Under the pieces are notes generated by a model that did no database searches, had not been told where the DNA came from, and was given only the letters and a program-made list of their open reading frames with translations. A stretch of 64,000 nt of DNA, taken from assembly GCA_011109175.1 (NCBI GenBank), contig RDEW01000014.1, positions 2,191 to 66,190 of the forward strand, written 5' to 3'. This stretch comes from Dicyema japonicum. Lineage: Eukaryota; Dicyemida; Rhombozoa; Dicyemidae. This document shows, in pieces, positions 11,640 to 22,363 of this stretch. Both the position numbers and the translations under genes were made by a program. How positions within the stretch are numbered: position 1 is the stretch's first letter; each line of letters starts with the position of its first letter.

Positions 11640-11815
11640 AGGTTATTCGACCTGTAATTAAACATTATTCAAAAGTTATTGAACTTTTTACACAATTAAA
11701 TAAACTGTGTCAATCATTTTACCTTATGGCTAGGTATTAGAAATTTTTGACAAATTTATTAAACTTTATGGTAAAGCTATTAAACAAATCGGAAAACCTG
11801 TAAATTATTATTATT
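11640..11815. repeat. AT-rich dispersed repeat, copy 1 (inverted relative to 28475-28655)
   Basis: This segment (ACCTGTAATTAAACATTATTC through AACAAATCGGAAAACC) reappears in inverted orientation at 28475-28655. It contains internal near-repeats of the type TTATTAAACTTTATGGTAAA. Both copies lie close to a family W LINE fragment, but I cannot say whether the repeat belongs to it. It may be a small non-autonomous DNA element. Confidence 0.6.
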
Positions 11816-11849
11816 AAAAAGCACTTTCACAGAACCAAAGAACGTTATA

Positions 11850-12905
11850 TAAACTAAAGTCCCGTTTGTGGCACACATTCCACATTCTGCTTCTCTAGGC
11901 GTCTCCATCGCCCTCTGCTTTGCGCATCTGTCCTAAGATCTTCAAGGTCTTCTGCAGATTTTAAGATTTTATTTAATCCCATTAAGATCCTTTTTCAGAG
12001 CCACGGGTAGAGTGACTCTGGGTCTTCCTCTGAATAATGGTTTGTTCTCTGTTAAAGTATTTGTCCATTATTATATTAGCAGGGGCGTTTATGTACAATC
12101 TGAGCACGTGCCCTAAAGTCTCCACCTTGATTCAATAATGTCGATGCTTATTGGCCTCGATTGTGTCACAGAGTATCACTATAAATGATGGTGACTCTGT
12201 AGCTGCGGGAGTCGGTTAGTAAAGCACGAAGAGATCTTTTACACAAAACATAATCAATCTGGTTGTATATCCGGACATAGTCACCATTTCCATCCTTTTG
12301 AGTCTAATCCACGTAGTCTTATGCATTGTGGTCGAAGGCAGAATTACAATTGAAGTAGTCAAACATGTTGCAAAATTGCACGAGCGATTCACCTGACATA
12401 TTCCTCCTCCCCCTGGCATGTCTACCCATGCAGAGTTCTCTCCACGGACAGTGTCCCACTTTAATTCGTAATCATAACACAGAAAGGTTTTAAACGAGCC
12501 TTTGATCAGAAATGGTATCCGGTAGTTACATATAAAACAGATCAAGTTCATCGGGAATTGTAGAAACCCTCGCCATTGTGGGTGCGTAGACATTAATTAT
12601 GGATATAAAGGAATTATCAGTCTCCCACTCTTAATCTGGAGTAATACTATTCTGTCATTAACCCTCCACACTCTGTGGATTCTCCCATCAAGACATTTAT
12701 GTATAGCAAAGTCAAGTCCGTAATGGTTGCATTCGGAGTATAGTAGTATAAGTCTAAACTCTCCGTAGTTTTCCTCAACTGCATCCTTCACTTTAGTCTC
12801 CTGTATACTGCATATAGAGATTTTGTATGATGTTGAGTCCTTATTAAATCCTTCCTTTTACGTTTTTCTTTCAATCCACGGACGTTGAATGACGCCAGTG
12901 TGGAA
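11850..12905 (-). mobile_element. LINE family W, endonuclease joined directly to C-terminus
   Basis: The minus strand starts at about 12900 with FNVRGLKEKRKRKDLI and QETK-like text, then GLDFAIHKCLDG, RVWRVNDRIVLLQIK, an NVYAPT-like segment, a GDFNA-like region and TTWIRLKR: the order of an AP-type LINE endonuclease. At about 12180 it jumps to the element's C-terminus: LGHVLRL, APANIIMDKYF, RGRPRVTLPVAL and LKSAEDLEDLR. The whole RT (more than 1.5 kb in intact members) is missing. Frameshifts are present throughout. Confidence 0.75.
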
Positions 12906-13094
12906 GAGATCATTAGTCATGTGTGAAATAGACATAAATTAATCAGAACCACGTCACCAGTTTAACCAAACAAGCCTGTAAATTAGGTGAATTTAATTAA
13001 ATTATTTTTAATTTTATTTATTTAATTTAACAGTTAATAAAAATATTTTGTTGCTGTTTGTTGCTGTGGTGTTAATTTATTATATTACGAAAGA

Positions 13095-13270
13095 TAATCC
13101 GCATCAACCCCCGTTTCCGTGGTCGCCCAAGGACGACACTGGCAGTCGTTCTCGACGAGGATCTCAAAGAAATGGGACGGCATCTTGGAAGTGGAGAGGA
13201 TCTGGACTGGTTGCGCGCTGCGGCTTTGAATAGGAGGAAGTGGATGAAACTAACCTGTGATTTGCTAACT
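13095..13270 (+). mobile_element. LINE family W, C-terminal fragment
   Basis: One plus-strand frame reads RFRGRPRTTLAVVLDEDL, then SGEDLDWLRAAALNRRKWMK. This is the conserved C-terminal box of family W (RGRPRTTLP...L, ...EDLxxLRxxAxxR..W), shared with the copies at 11850-12180 and 30050-30190. It is a 3' fragment only. Confidence 0.75.
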
Positions 13271-13339
13271 CGTGTTGCACATGCTTTTTCAAGTCCTATG
13301 ACATAGCGATAAGTGCTTATAATAATAATCCGCCTCAAG

Positions 13340-14060
13340 ATATCAATCAAATTACTGAAATTCTATATGCTGAAAAGTGTGCTTATATGGCTTTAACTGC
13401 GAAACTTAAGCTGCAGAGTACTTGGTTGGAGAACACTGAGAAGAAAATCTTAAAGCTGACGGCAGAATTAGAACTTGTCAATCGTTTTAACGGACAGGGT
13501 CTTTTTGTATTTGAGAAACAAAAGGTTATGGATGTTCTTTGTGCCTTTGGATACAAAAGAGCCAAAAGGGAATGTTGCCAGGATTGAGGCTCCACTATGT
13601 GAGCTTGTCAGAATTAAGAAGAAGCAAATAGCTGTAATTATTCGAGGAAGGACTTTAGTAAGGACAACTGTTGTTTTGAAGTAAATCGAAGATTTTATCG
13701 GAAACTATCAGCAAGCAATAAACTATCGTTGTATGGTTTCGATGATGAGGATTGTATGTCGTTCTGGGAAGTGTGGTCTAAAAGAAAAGAGATGCCCGTG
13801 TCACGTGACAGTGTTGGTAAAGTAAATACGGGTATTGAAGGCATGTTGCCAGAGTTCACAAATGAGTTTATCCTAGATGTTATTAATTGGCTACCCATTG
13901 GAAGGCATGTGGATGCGATGGGTCATACAATTTCTTTATTAAGAAAATGGAATCTTTACATGGCTTTTTATGTACTGAGATTAATCGAATTATTAATGGG
14001 AAATATATGCCTGAAAGTTGGTTTTAGACTGGAATCACTTATTAAATTCCTAAAAAGGTG
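13340..14060 (+). pseudogene. Non-LTR RT relic: N-terminal linker (family V, tentative)
   Basis: Three consecutive open frames (13387-13587, 13600-13684, 13729-14061) run on the plus strand. They contain charged helical text (STWLENTEKKILKLTAELEL), NRRFYRKLS and then FWEVWSKRKEMPVSRDS. The pattern RxFYRxL followed by FWxxxWxK occurs upstream of the RT in some R2-like non-LTR elements. No RT catalytic motif remains. The plus-strand relic at 33455-33880 may be the same family. Assignment is tentative. Confidence 0.4.
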
Positions 14061-14149
14061 AAAATTGCCGTTTGCTAACTTGAGAAGTAAAGCGATGAGT
14101 ATGTGCAATGAGTATCAGCCATTGGGGTTAGTCATGAAGAAAACTTAAT

Positions 14150-15450
14150 TTCTACATAGAAAAAAACGTTCGCGCAGCTGCAATAGTAGTGTCTAATGAC
14201 GAATCACTGTTGAAGCCGTGCCGAGAAGTATCGGAGTTACTGAGAAGGAAGGACCCTGCTCCACCACCTGAACAGCAAAACTTAACAATGCCAGAAGACC
14301 GTCCGGCTTTTACTCCCACGGAATTTGAAGTATGTATATCAGGATATTTCTTCAACCATTCCAGCTCTAAACCAATTGGGTTTAAGTGTCAATGTTATGA
14401 AATCGGAACTGATCAATATTTCCTGCTCATCTCTAGACATTTCTACTGCCTGCCAAAAATTCAGATCTTTACTTCCATGTTTTAGCACATCCTCCTTGGA
14501 CAAGGCACACTTTCTCGGCTACCCTCTTGGAAACGACGAGCTGGAAAACTGCCTTACCAGTAAGGATAATGAAGTTGAAGCCTTTACAAAAAGAGTATCA
14601 TCTTTATCCACATTGTCGTTCTTATTGCTCAAGAAATGTATTTCCATGTTGAAGTTGATGTAAATTTTGAGATGTTCAACATGTTTTGAACACCGGAAGC
14701 ACTAGCGTCGGCTGATGGGACTCTGAGACGATCGGCGGAGTCAATACTGAATGTCAAATTCGATGATCTTGGCTGTACAATGTGCAACTACCTGCGAGAA
14801 TTGGGGGCATTGGGTTAAGATCCCCTGTATTCTTATTTTTCATCTCTAGCGAGCTGCATTCCATGTAACGCAATTTGACACACCTTGGACTCGGAGCTTG
14901 ATCGAGTTAGCAAGTCGTGGGGAGAGTTGGGCTTTGAATTTCAGTCGAACTTTGCTTACCAGAAGAGTTGCTTGCCAATCAACACCGACTAGCAAGCATT
15001 AACTTGTCCACATATCGAGGAAATGGAGTCTGGCTCGACGACTTTCCGTGCCCATTTCTGGGGACCTTCCTTGACGAAAACAGCCTGAGGATCGGGGTGG
15101 CACTGCACCTAGGACTGGCATACGCCAGAGACGCAAATGCCGTTGCGGCGGGGACGTTGATACGAAAGGCTTACATCCACTCTCTTGCCGACGAAGTGTT
15201 GGTCGAGCCCCGCGTCATGCAGCCTTCAATGACATCGTCAGATTATTCGTATTTGAAGACAATATCTAAATCGGTAGTGGAGAATGTAAGAGTCTCTGAT
15301 ATGGATGATTTGGACCTGATCAACGGATTTTTTCAAATATCAGGCAGAAAATGGCATTGCTCTTTTACACGCCTCATCAAACTAATATGTCGTCCAATAG
15401 CAGTAGTGAATTTATTCAGCATCAAAGATTTCACTTACAGTTGTATGTAA
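14150..15450 (+). mobile_element. LINE family X, internally deleted (copy X2)
   Basis: The copy opens with RRKDPAPPPEQQNLTMPEDR and TPTEFEV, the region before the RT in this family. It then skips all fingers and catalytic palm and resumes at LGLSVNVMKSELINI (just after motif C in intact relatives), followed by LGYPLG and LLKKCISMLKL. The C-terminal part at 14968-15450 reads NQHRLASINLS, GVWLDDFPCPFLGTFLDE, LRIGVALHLG. The deletion junction lies near 14340. Beyond 15200 the text no longer follows the family. Base composition is clearly richer in GC than the flanks. Confidence 0.7.
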
Positions 15451-16454
15451 CTGTCTGAGTTAAGAGATAGCTCTGGGCGCTAGTTTCCTTCATGAATGTA
15501 AGGCCATCGTTCAAAGTGCATTCTTGTATCTCCCTGCACTTTCAGGGACCGAACACTACTCATTGGGGACTGATCGGATATGTTCTCTGACTTTCTTTCG
15601 ATACATCTTTTATTGCAAGGAAGAACAGGAGATAGATATAAAATCAATGAAAGTATTTTCTTTGCGAATAGTAAGGGAAAATGGGTGTTCAACAACTGGA
15701 GCTGCCAGTCAATTCACTTGAATTAGTCGTTTGTTTTTTTATTAATTTAAAATTCTTATTAATTCACATGTTGATAATTTTCCGGATTTCTGACTTTATG
15801 ATTCTAAATAACGAAATCCATCCACTAAACAATTACTCGCCGAAAACAGAGACGTCAAGTTTTAATTTGCAAATTTTATGGTACTTATACAAAATATTTT
15901 TTTAGATAAAGTTATTAGAAGGTTAGTCATTTTTTAATCATTAACATTGGGCCGACGGTAAATATATTTTCCAGATAAAATTACGTTCTAAAACTCATAA
16001 TGATGTCGGATAAAAATTTTTGTTAGAAGAGGAATCGAAGACACGATCTTTATTTTGATAATGCCTGTGTTCATCATTATACGACATTAAATAATTGAAT
16101 AAAATAGCTCAAAAGATTTGTATTTTAGTTTATTCTAGAAGTATTTGAGTTTATTTAGTATACATGAAAAACAGTCTACTATGAAGTTTGAGCGTTTACA
16201 TTAAATAAAATAACTTAATAGATTTTAAATGATTTCCACTTATATAGTATGTTGAAGACTTGTACTTGAAAAAGAACATTTCCACGAATAATCAATAGAG
16301 TACCCATCACGTGTAATTATTTATATTTTACTATGTAATGACCTTTGACGGCATCGCTACTAAGTACCACAGGGTGCAAGTTGATCTCTGTCGTTATTAT
16401 GAGAGCAACACAACGTCAGGTTATGTCGGCTGGATTTTTGTGTTAATTAATTGA
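15451..16454. other. AT-rich, nothing recognised
   Basis: Short overlapping frames at 15480-15905 have no motif. The rest is AT-rich, with no repeat that I can pair within the window. Confidence 0.4.
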
Positions 16455-16800
16455 TTAATTTCGTTTAACGGTAATAAGTAGAATAATAACAAAAACTTGT
16501 ATAGAATTATAGATATTTTCGCGAGTTGTTCTTTTTTTCATAAGTATAATATCAAATAATTTTTCCTTGACAGTTAAATCGTGGAAAATTAAACGAGAAA
16601 ATACACATAGTTGCGCGATAAAACCCTCTGCGATCGACCAGTTGGCCATAATACAATACGGCTTCGTTTTATCAAAGGTATTAAGATCAAGACAAATGAT
16701 AAAAAATTGATTTGGATAAAAATTGAGGACTATCTTAGCTGAAACAACTGGAGACATAAGTGGGATATCACATCCTTTACTAAAGAAAGTGGTTGTCTGA
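16455..16800 (-). mobile_element. hAT-type transposase relic (GTF2I-repeat/EPM2AIP1-like)
   Basis: A 100-codon minus-strand frame contains FIAQLCVFSRL followed by LTVKEKLFDIILMKKRTTRE. This matches the pattern DTAQLxxFxRGxxxxFxxxEELxxxxxMKxTTxGEDIF found in transposase-derived proteins of the GTF2IRD2/EPM2AIP1/ZBED type. The Asp before TAQL and the Gly before ED are lost. Neither terminal repeats nor the C-terminal dimerisation domain are nearby; a C-terminal relic of the same type lies at 47150-47640. Confidence 0.55.
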
Positions 16801-17739
16801 CTAAACTTAAAAGCCAGACCCTTTTCCAGTTAATCTACATTGCAATCGTGATAGGAAAAGTATCGTGGATTATGTTGGTGGGGACCATTTTGTTATAAAT
16901 AAATTAAATTTAGATTCATTTAGTAATTACAAACATCAGGAAAATCGAACTAATTCTCGAGCGATAACTAAAAAAATTAGATGTTAATCTATGCTAAAAA
17001 AACTAATGTTTGTCTCAATATGATCGCTTTAAAAGTGCTAACAAATAGAACACGTGACAATATCTCCTACGATGAGATCTTTTACCAATTGTAAAACTAT
17101 CGATTTTTAACACTTTTTCATAAAAATACATTTCCTGTCATAAATAATTAGATTTGACAAAAATTTGGAATTTTTCTTCGAAAATAATTTTTTAACTTTA
17201 ATTATTACACATCAGATTGTCCAAATATCATATTTATTATTTAAACATACACTGTACATGTCCATAGTTAGTTAATTCAACAGCAACAAAAAATCATACT
17301 ATACATTTCAGGTCAATTATTCAATTATGCTTTAAAATTAAATTATGAACAATATAAATAAGAATTAATTTATTCTATATTTGTAATTACACTATGTATC
17401 GTGTAAATTAATTAAAAAGTAATTTTTCATGTAAATTTTGAGTAAAACGCTCGGATTAAAAAAAGACATTTTGTTTATCTTGTGTAAAGTAATTCTCCCA
17501 AATTTACTCTACTGATGTAAAGGATGGTTTTTCTACAAAAAGAAGAACAAAATAATATCAAGGGGAGTCATCAAGTTGGCCTTAGAAAGAACGCTAATTA
17601 ATGAATTATCTTAGTAGGAAGATGAAAACTCCTAACATTAAATAATTGCGTGATGGAAAAGAAGATATAGGTTTTCCCTCGCCTAACAACTTATCACGAT
17701 TTGCTCTGCAGTGGCTAGAGAGTAAAAATTGTATTCAAA
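16801..17739. other. AT-rich, nothing recognised
   Basis: No coding pattern, RNA gene or paired repeat is visible. Confidence 0.45.
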
Positions 17740-18893
17740 TAATGTCACGGAGAAACTCTCCTTAGTCGATAGTCATACAGTGTTTTTCCATTTGAAGAAT
17801 AGCATCGGCTTGCTCAAATCCTATACGCTCTCCGATGTTCTCCCTGCTTCAAACATCGTGACATCCTCCTGTCACTGGATAGGACATTGAGAAAATCAGC
17901 TGAATTGCTTCTAAACATCCATTTTGATGTGCTGAGTTGGAACCAATGCAAGCTTCCTACACGCCTAGGAGGAACGGGTCTCAGGTCGGCGCTGGAGATC
18001 GCCTATCCAGCATAAGTGTCATCGCTTTCAAGTGGAAGCCTTTTAGTTCAAGAAATCATACGTTTTACAACCGGACTTTCTTGGACAAGAGTCTTCGACG
18101 AAGCTCGTCGCGAATGGTGTGAAACTAGTTTGGATATGACGAACGATCTTTCGAAGCTAAGTGACTGGGATGATGTCTACTCCTAGAATATCTTCGACGT
18201 GCTAAAGTCTGAAGCCAACCTGCATCGTCTTTCATGCCTCGTGTCCGCTGCCAACCATGGGAACGGAACGTGGCTGGATGCACTCCATGTTCCTCCCTGG
18301 GGAGTCTTTTGGACGATGACTGTATTCGGATTGGGATTGCACAACGCCTGGGAGTTGATGTTTGCGTCAAACACCAATGTCGATGTGGAGGGATCGTCGA
18401 TGCCAAAGGGCTGCACCCGCTCTCGCGCAAAAAGAGTGCGGGCAGAGCACTTCGCCATGCTGCTATGAACAACATTGACAAGCGAGCTCTTGAAGCAGCA
18501 GGCTTCCCGGCAGTACTGGAGCCTGTGGGATTGGACCGCGGAGATGAAAAAAGAGCGGATGGGTTAGCTATCTTTCCGTTCACTGAGGGAAAATCGCTCG
18601 TATGAGACTGCACTATTGTGGATTTTTTCTCGATCTTGATGATCTCAGATCGGCGCAGTCTGCTGGATCGGCAGCCGATCTGGCCAAGTAAATCAAGATT
18701 AAAAAATATGGCGAAATTAGAGACCGCTACCGTTTTGTACCAGTAGCAAACGAGACGTCTGGTGCGGCCGGAAGTATTACAACCTCTTTCCTAAAGGAAA
18801 TCGGGGGGAAATTGGCCCACCGCAAGAAAGCCGTGCGGGAAGCGGTCTGGCTGAGGCAACGAATTGGTATCCTCTTCCCCATAGTTAATAAAT
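17740..18893 (+). mobile_element. LINE family X, C-terminal half (copy X3)
   Basis: From 17740 the text reads FHLKNSIGLLKSYTL, then LPTRLGGTGLRSALEIAYPA (with shifts). A thumb region LHRLSCLVSA and GTWLDALHVPPWG is followed by CRCGGIVDAKGLH (18350-18420), RALRHAAMNNIDKRALEAAG, LEPVGLDRGDEKRADGLA, a stop-interrupted GKSLV-DCTIVDFF, and KIKKYGEIRDRYRFVPVANE to a stop at 18891. CxC...H (its last Cys is now Arg), followed by R-x-DG, D-x-T-x-VD and K..KY, resembles the CCHC plus restriction-like endonuclease layout of R2-type LINEs. This is the best view of the family X C-terminus. Confidence 0.75.
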
Positions 18894-19784
18894 AATATTT
18901 AATTGTTAATAAATTTTTATTAATTTAAAAAAATAGACCCTCGAAAAATTAAATTTGAAATAATCTTTTGTAAAATTAAAGACAAAAAACTTTTAATAAA
19001 TGTTTCGGGGTTGTTTTGACCGTCTACTCATTATGTTAAAAGTAATTTCCATAATAGTATTGAATCCTGATATCCATCATTTTCTCTTATCCATATCTCT
19101 CCGCGTTAGAGTTACGAGGGCTAAAACCACGCTGATCGGTTACATAAAAACGAGTAATTAAATTTTCGATTAATTCCATGATTTTTAAAACGAAGAGGAT
19201 ACCCACCCCATGATCGAGTACGTTAAGAAAAATTTTTATGCTGAGTTCAAAAATCGATAACAAATTCCACATAGTAAATTTCAAATATATTTTATATATA
19301 TGTAGATACGAATTGATTGTCTTGATTTGTATTATCTGTTAAATTTATGTAGAAATAGATATAGAAGAAAGTCAATTGAAACGAATTGTTGAAATCAATC
19401 AAAAATAGCATTTGTGACGATTTAGGAAAGTTGACAATTGAAAGAGCCAAAAAAATGGGACAATACAACAATTATATTTTTATTTTTTAAATAGAAAATC
19501 ACTTAGTCAAAAAAAATTAAATGTTCTATTAATTAATCCGCGGAAATTGTTGAATCAAAAATATGAAATTTCATAAATTTTTCATTGGATATTAAAAGTG
19601 TCAATCAAAAGAAAATCGATTGTAATTAATTAACACTATGCTAGCAGAATTATTCTCATTTTTGGGCATTGGCCCTTTGTATCACCCTCACTATTCCCTC
19701 GTATACACACTTATATCTATAAATTTAAATAATTAATTAATTTCGGTTCAATAAATTTAAATTTAAAAATTAATTAATTTAAGG
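18894..19784. other. AT-rich spacer
   Basis: Nothing recognisable. It separates the family X copy from the gene-like segment beginning near 19785. Confidence 0.4.
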
Positions 19785-19866
19785 TGACAAATGTGTCTAA
19801 TCTGTCTAGTACGATTAACCAGGAAAAATTAAAGAAATTAAAGGAAATCAGTAATAATCTTGGTAT

Positions 19867-20268
19867 ATGAGGAGATATTATCAAATTGAGAGATTCCATT
19901 TAAGAAACTCTTTAAATATTTACATTCGACAAGGAAAAGGCCTATTTTTCACGGCAACAAAAAAATACGATTTTTTGCTAAAAGTTCAGCAGCTAAAAAC
20001 ATTAGAGGTATACCTTAAAGTTACAATTTAATAGTCAGACCAAAAATATAATAACTTCGATACCGCCTATTTAAAAAAACGCAGATTAGTAAGTGATTGT
20101 TAGGAATATGAACAGTTATCTCAAATTATGTATGTTTAAGGTATTTTTGCTTTGTAATTACACAGGCAAAGAAATGAACACGAAACCGTCTATAACACAG
20201 ATCTTAGCTAGAAGGCCAGGGATCGCAATATTGCTGACCCAATAGACCTAAGGAAATACCAGAAATGA
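19867..20268 (+). CDS. Small unassigned host gene with ultra-short introns
   Basis: Starting at ATG 19867, exons 19867-20007, 20035-20088, 20116-20129, 20166-20187 and 20212-20268 join in frame. The product has about 95 residues, is basic and charged, and has no domain I recognise; it begins MRRYYQIERFHLRN and ends RNIADPIDLRKYQK. The introns are 27 nt (20008-20034), 27 nt (20089-20115, perfect GTAAGT donor), 36 nt (20130-20165) and 24 nt (20188-20211). Each removes an in-frame stop or restores the frame. An open stretch just upstream (19785-19860, VSNLSSTINQEKLKKLKEI) might be an earlier exon in another frame. The short exons make the middle of the model uncertain. Confidence 0.5.
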
Positions 20269-20532
20269 ATGATGGATATTATTTAGTTTGATTTCTGATA
20301 TTAAAGTTTAGATTTTGGTTGTTGTGGTCTCTTTCTCAGAATATGTTATGGATGAGCAGGCTAAAAATAAACGTGCAGAAATTGTAGCGCTCTTCCAAAA
20401 TATGTTTATCTCCTTAATGTGAATTTAGTAATTCTTTAATTGACGATTTATGAGGAAAATATTTAACAACACATGTCGAGGTAGGCCAATTGCCCCTTGG
20501 ACTCAAAGACAAGTCGAATGGTAAATTATAAG

Positions 20533-21115
20533 TTATAATTTTGTAGATTCAATCAGTATAAAACGTTTGATGTCTTCGGCATCCTCGTCTAAAGGCTCGA
20601 GGTGTTGAAACTATTAAATAATATGGAAGAAACTTTATATGAACAAGAGATTGTGGGTTGAATGAAATAGTCATTGATTTCTTGCAATAGAGTTCCAAGT
20701 TTGCAGTAATGTTCCAAATCACTTATGGGTGATTTAAGCCGGAATGATATTAACATTTTTAATACATCATAGTTGAAAGGTTCTTTTTCCAAACATTCGA
20801 ACAATCGGGGATTCCAACATGTTCAAGTATGGAGAAGTATCCAGCTGACTATAAGGCTCGCATAATAATCCCGTTCATAGCCTATATTTTCTTGGGATCA
20901 GAAATTTCTCCATTGACAAAATTCTTTTAATACTAATACAAATAATAAACCTGCAAATTTGATATGCTTCCTAGACTATCGATGTGATTCAAATAATATT
21001 GTTTTTTTAGAATTAAAAATGAGATTTCTTTGTGAATTGATAGAAAATTCATCATGATATTTTCTAACAACAGACTTATTTTTTCAGGGTTATTCTTGAT
21101 TGAACGCAGCATCAC
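20533..21115 (-). CDS. Unassigned host gene, 3' part, with ultra-short introns
   Basis: An upstream exon (21115 down to 20951) contains KNNPEKISLLLENI and ends ISNLQ. Intron 20924-20950 (27 nt) then leads to NFVNGEISDP. The middle (about 20810-20920) is out of frame. A clean exon ending at 20634 reads LKSPISDLEHYCKLGTLLQE and ISCSYK. A 23-nt intron (20611-20633) joins it in phase to an acidic tail, FQHLEPLDEDAEDIKRF, with stop TAA at 20533. I do not recognise the family. It converges with the gene at 19867-20268. It could be a live gene with sequence errors or a recent pseudogene. Confidence 0.5.
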
Positions 21116-21404
21116 ATTAAATTATAATAATTGATTCCACTCAAGTATTTTATTTAAAAACACAAAAAAATAAAAAATCAATAAAAATTTTGACTTAATT
21201 GATCTAAAAAAGTAAATTTCTACATTTTTTGACATTACCCATAATTTTGACTGTTTGACTTTTTAACTTGATTTGTATAATATTTTTGATTAAAAACTAC
21301 ATTTTTTATAAGTTTTAAACAATTTTAAAAAACATATCAATTTTTGACTTTATAGAAAAAATCGCCCTAGTTCCAACAGATTGATCTAATTAATCTGAAA
21401 AAAT

Positions 21405-22075
21405 TTCAGTGTCAACCAAAGATATAAATAGATCCTATTCGTTACTGATGTATACAGTCGGTAATAAAATTATACATAACCACGTTAGTTTTGCTTTTGC
21501 AAGGACGTTGTTAAATAAGTCAACATTTGAAGTATGTCAGAATTTGGAGTACCTTTTCCACTTATATGGATCTTGTCAAATTCTGCAGTCGGACAACGAG
21601 ACTGAATTTAAAAATTCCAACATTTAAGCTTTATGTGAGAAATTCAGAATATGTCACAACCATGGAAAACCAAACAATCATAGATCTCAAGTTTGTATAC
21701 AAAATAATTTTTAGGGAATAGTGGAACGTTTCAATCAAACGTTGACAAGATCAATATCTAAACTTATTTATGGGAATCAAAGTTTACCGCTAAAATACGA
21801 CAATGATCTCTTTTTCAAATGAAACGCAATTCAAACGGTTTCGCGGAATTTTTGGAACAAATTACTTGCAAAAGATAAAATGCGAAGGTACTACATTTAA
21901 TTTTTATTATTATGGAATCACAATTTTGTAGAATCCTTTAATTTTGAGATAACACCAATTGGAGGCGACGAGCAATACTATCGACCAATGAATAGACGAA
22001 TGGGTGTACATTGTAGTAAGTACAATTATGCAATTGGAGATCAAGTTACATTTTTGGTGTATTTAATTAAGGTAC
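21405..22075 (+). mobile_element. LTR-type retroelement integrase relic
   Basis: The plus strand reads STKDINRSYSLLMYTVGN, then LYGSCQILQSDNETEFKN (second catalytic Asp region of the DDE core), and GIVERFNQTLTRSISKLIYG (the ...GxxERFNxTL helix carrying the catalytic Glu). The C-terminus reads EQYYRPMNRRMG and SKYNYAIGDQVTF, the usual integrase tail. The order is that of a Ty3/Gypsy-like or related integrase. Several frameshifts and stops occur between the segments. No LTR or pol upstream is recognisable. Confidence 0.65.
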
Positions 22076-22363
22076 GAATGCGAAAGATCATGGAACTAAC
22101 CCAGCATTGATGAATCCAAATATTCTGATGATTGCAAAATAGTCTCTATCTTATCTGATTAACGTGTAGAGGTAATTTTCAAATGTATTTATAGGTTGAA
22201 TTTTTTGATGGAAGATCAATCTTAATGTCAAGAATATAAAAATAATTGTTTTTTTATTATATTAAATAAATTCTTTGTTAAATCTAGCAATTGCTAGCTT
22301 GTTACCATGGAAACACGTAAGAACAGATTGCCTTAGGCATCAAGCCACCCATGTGAGATAATA

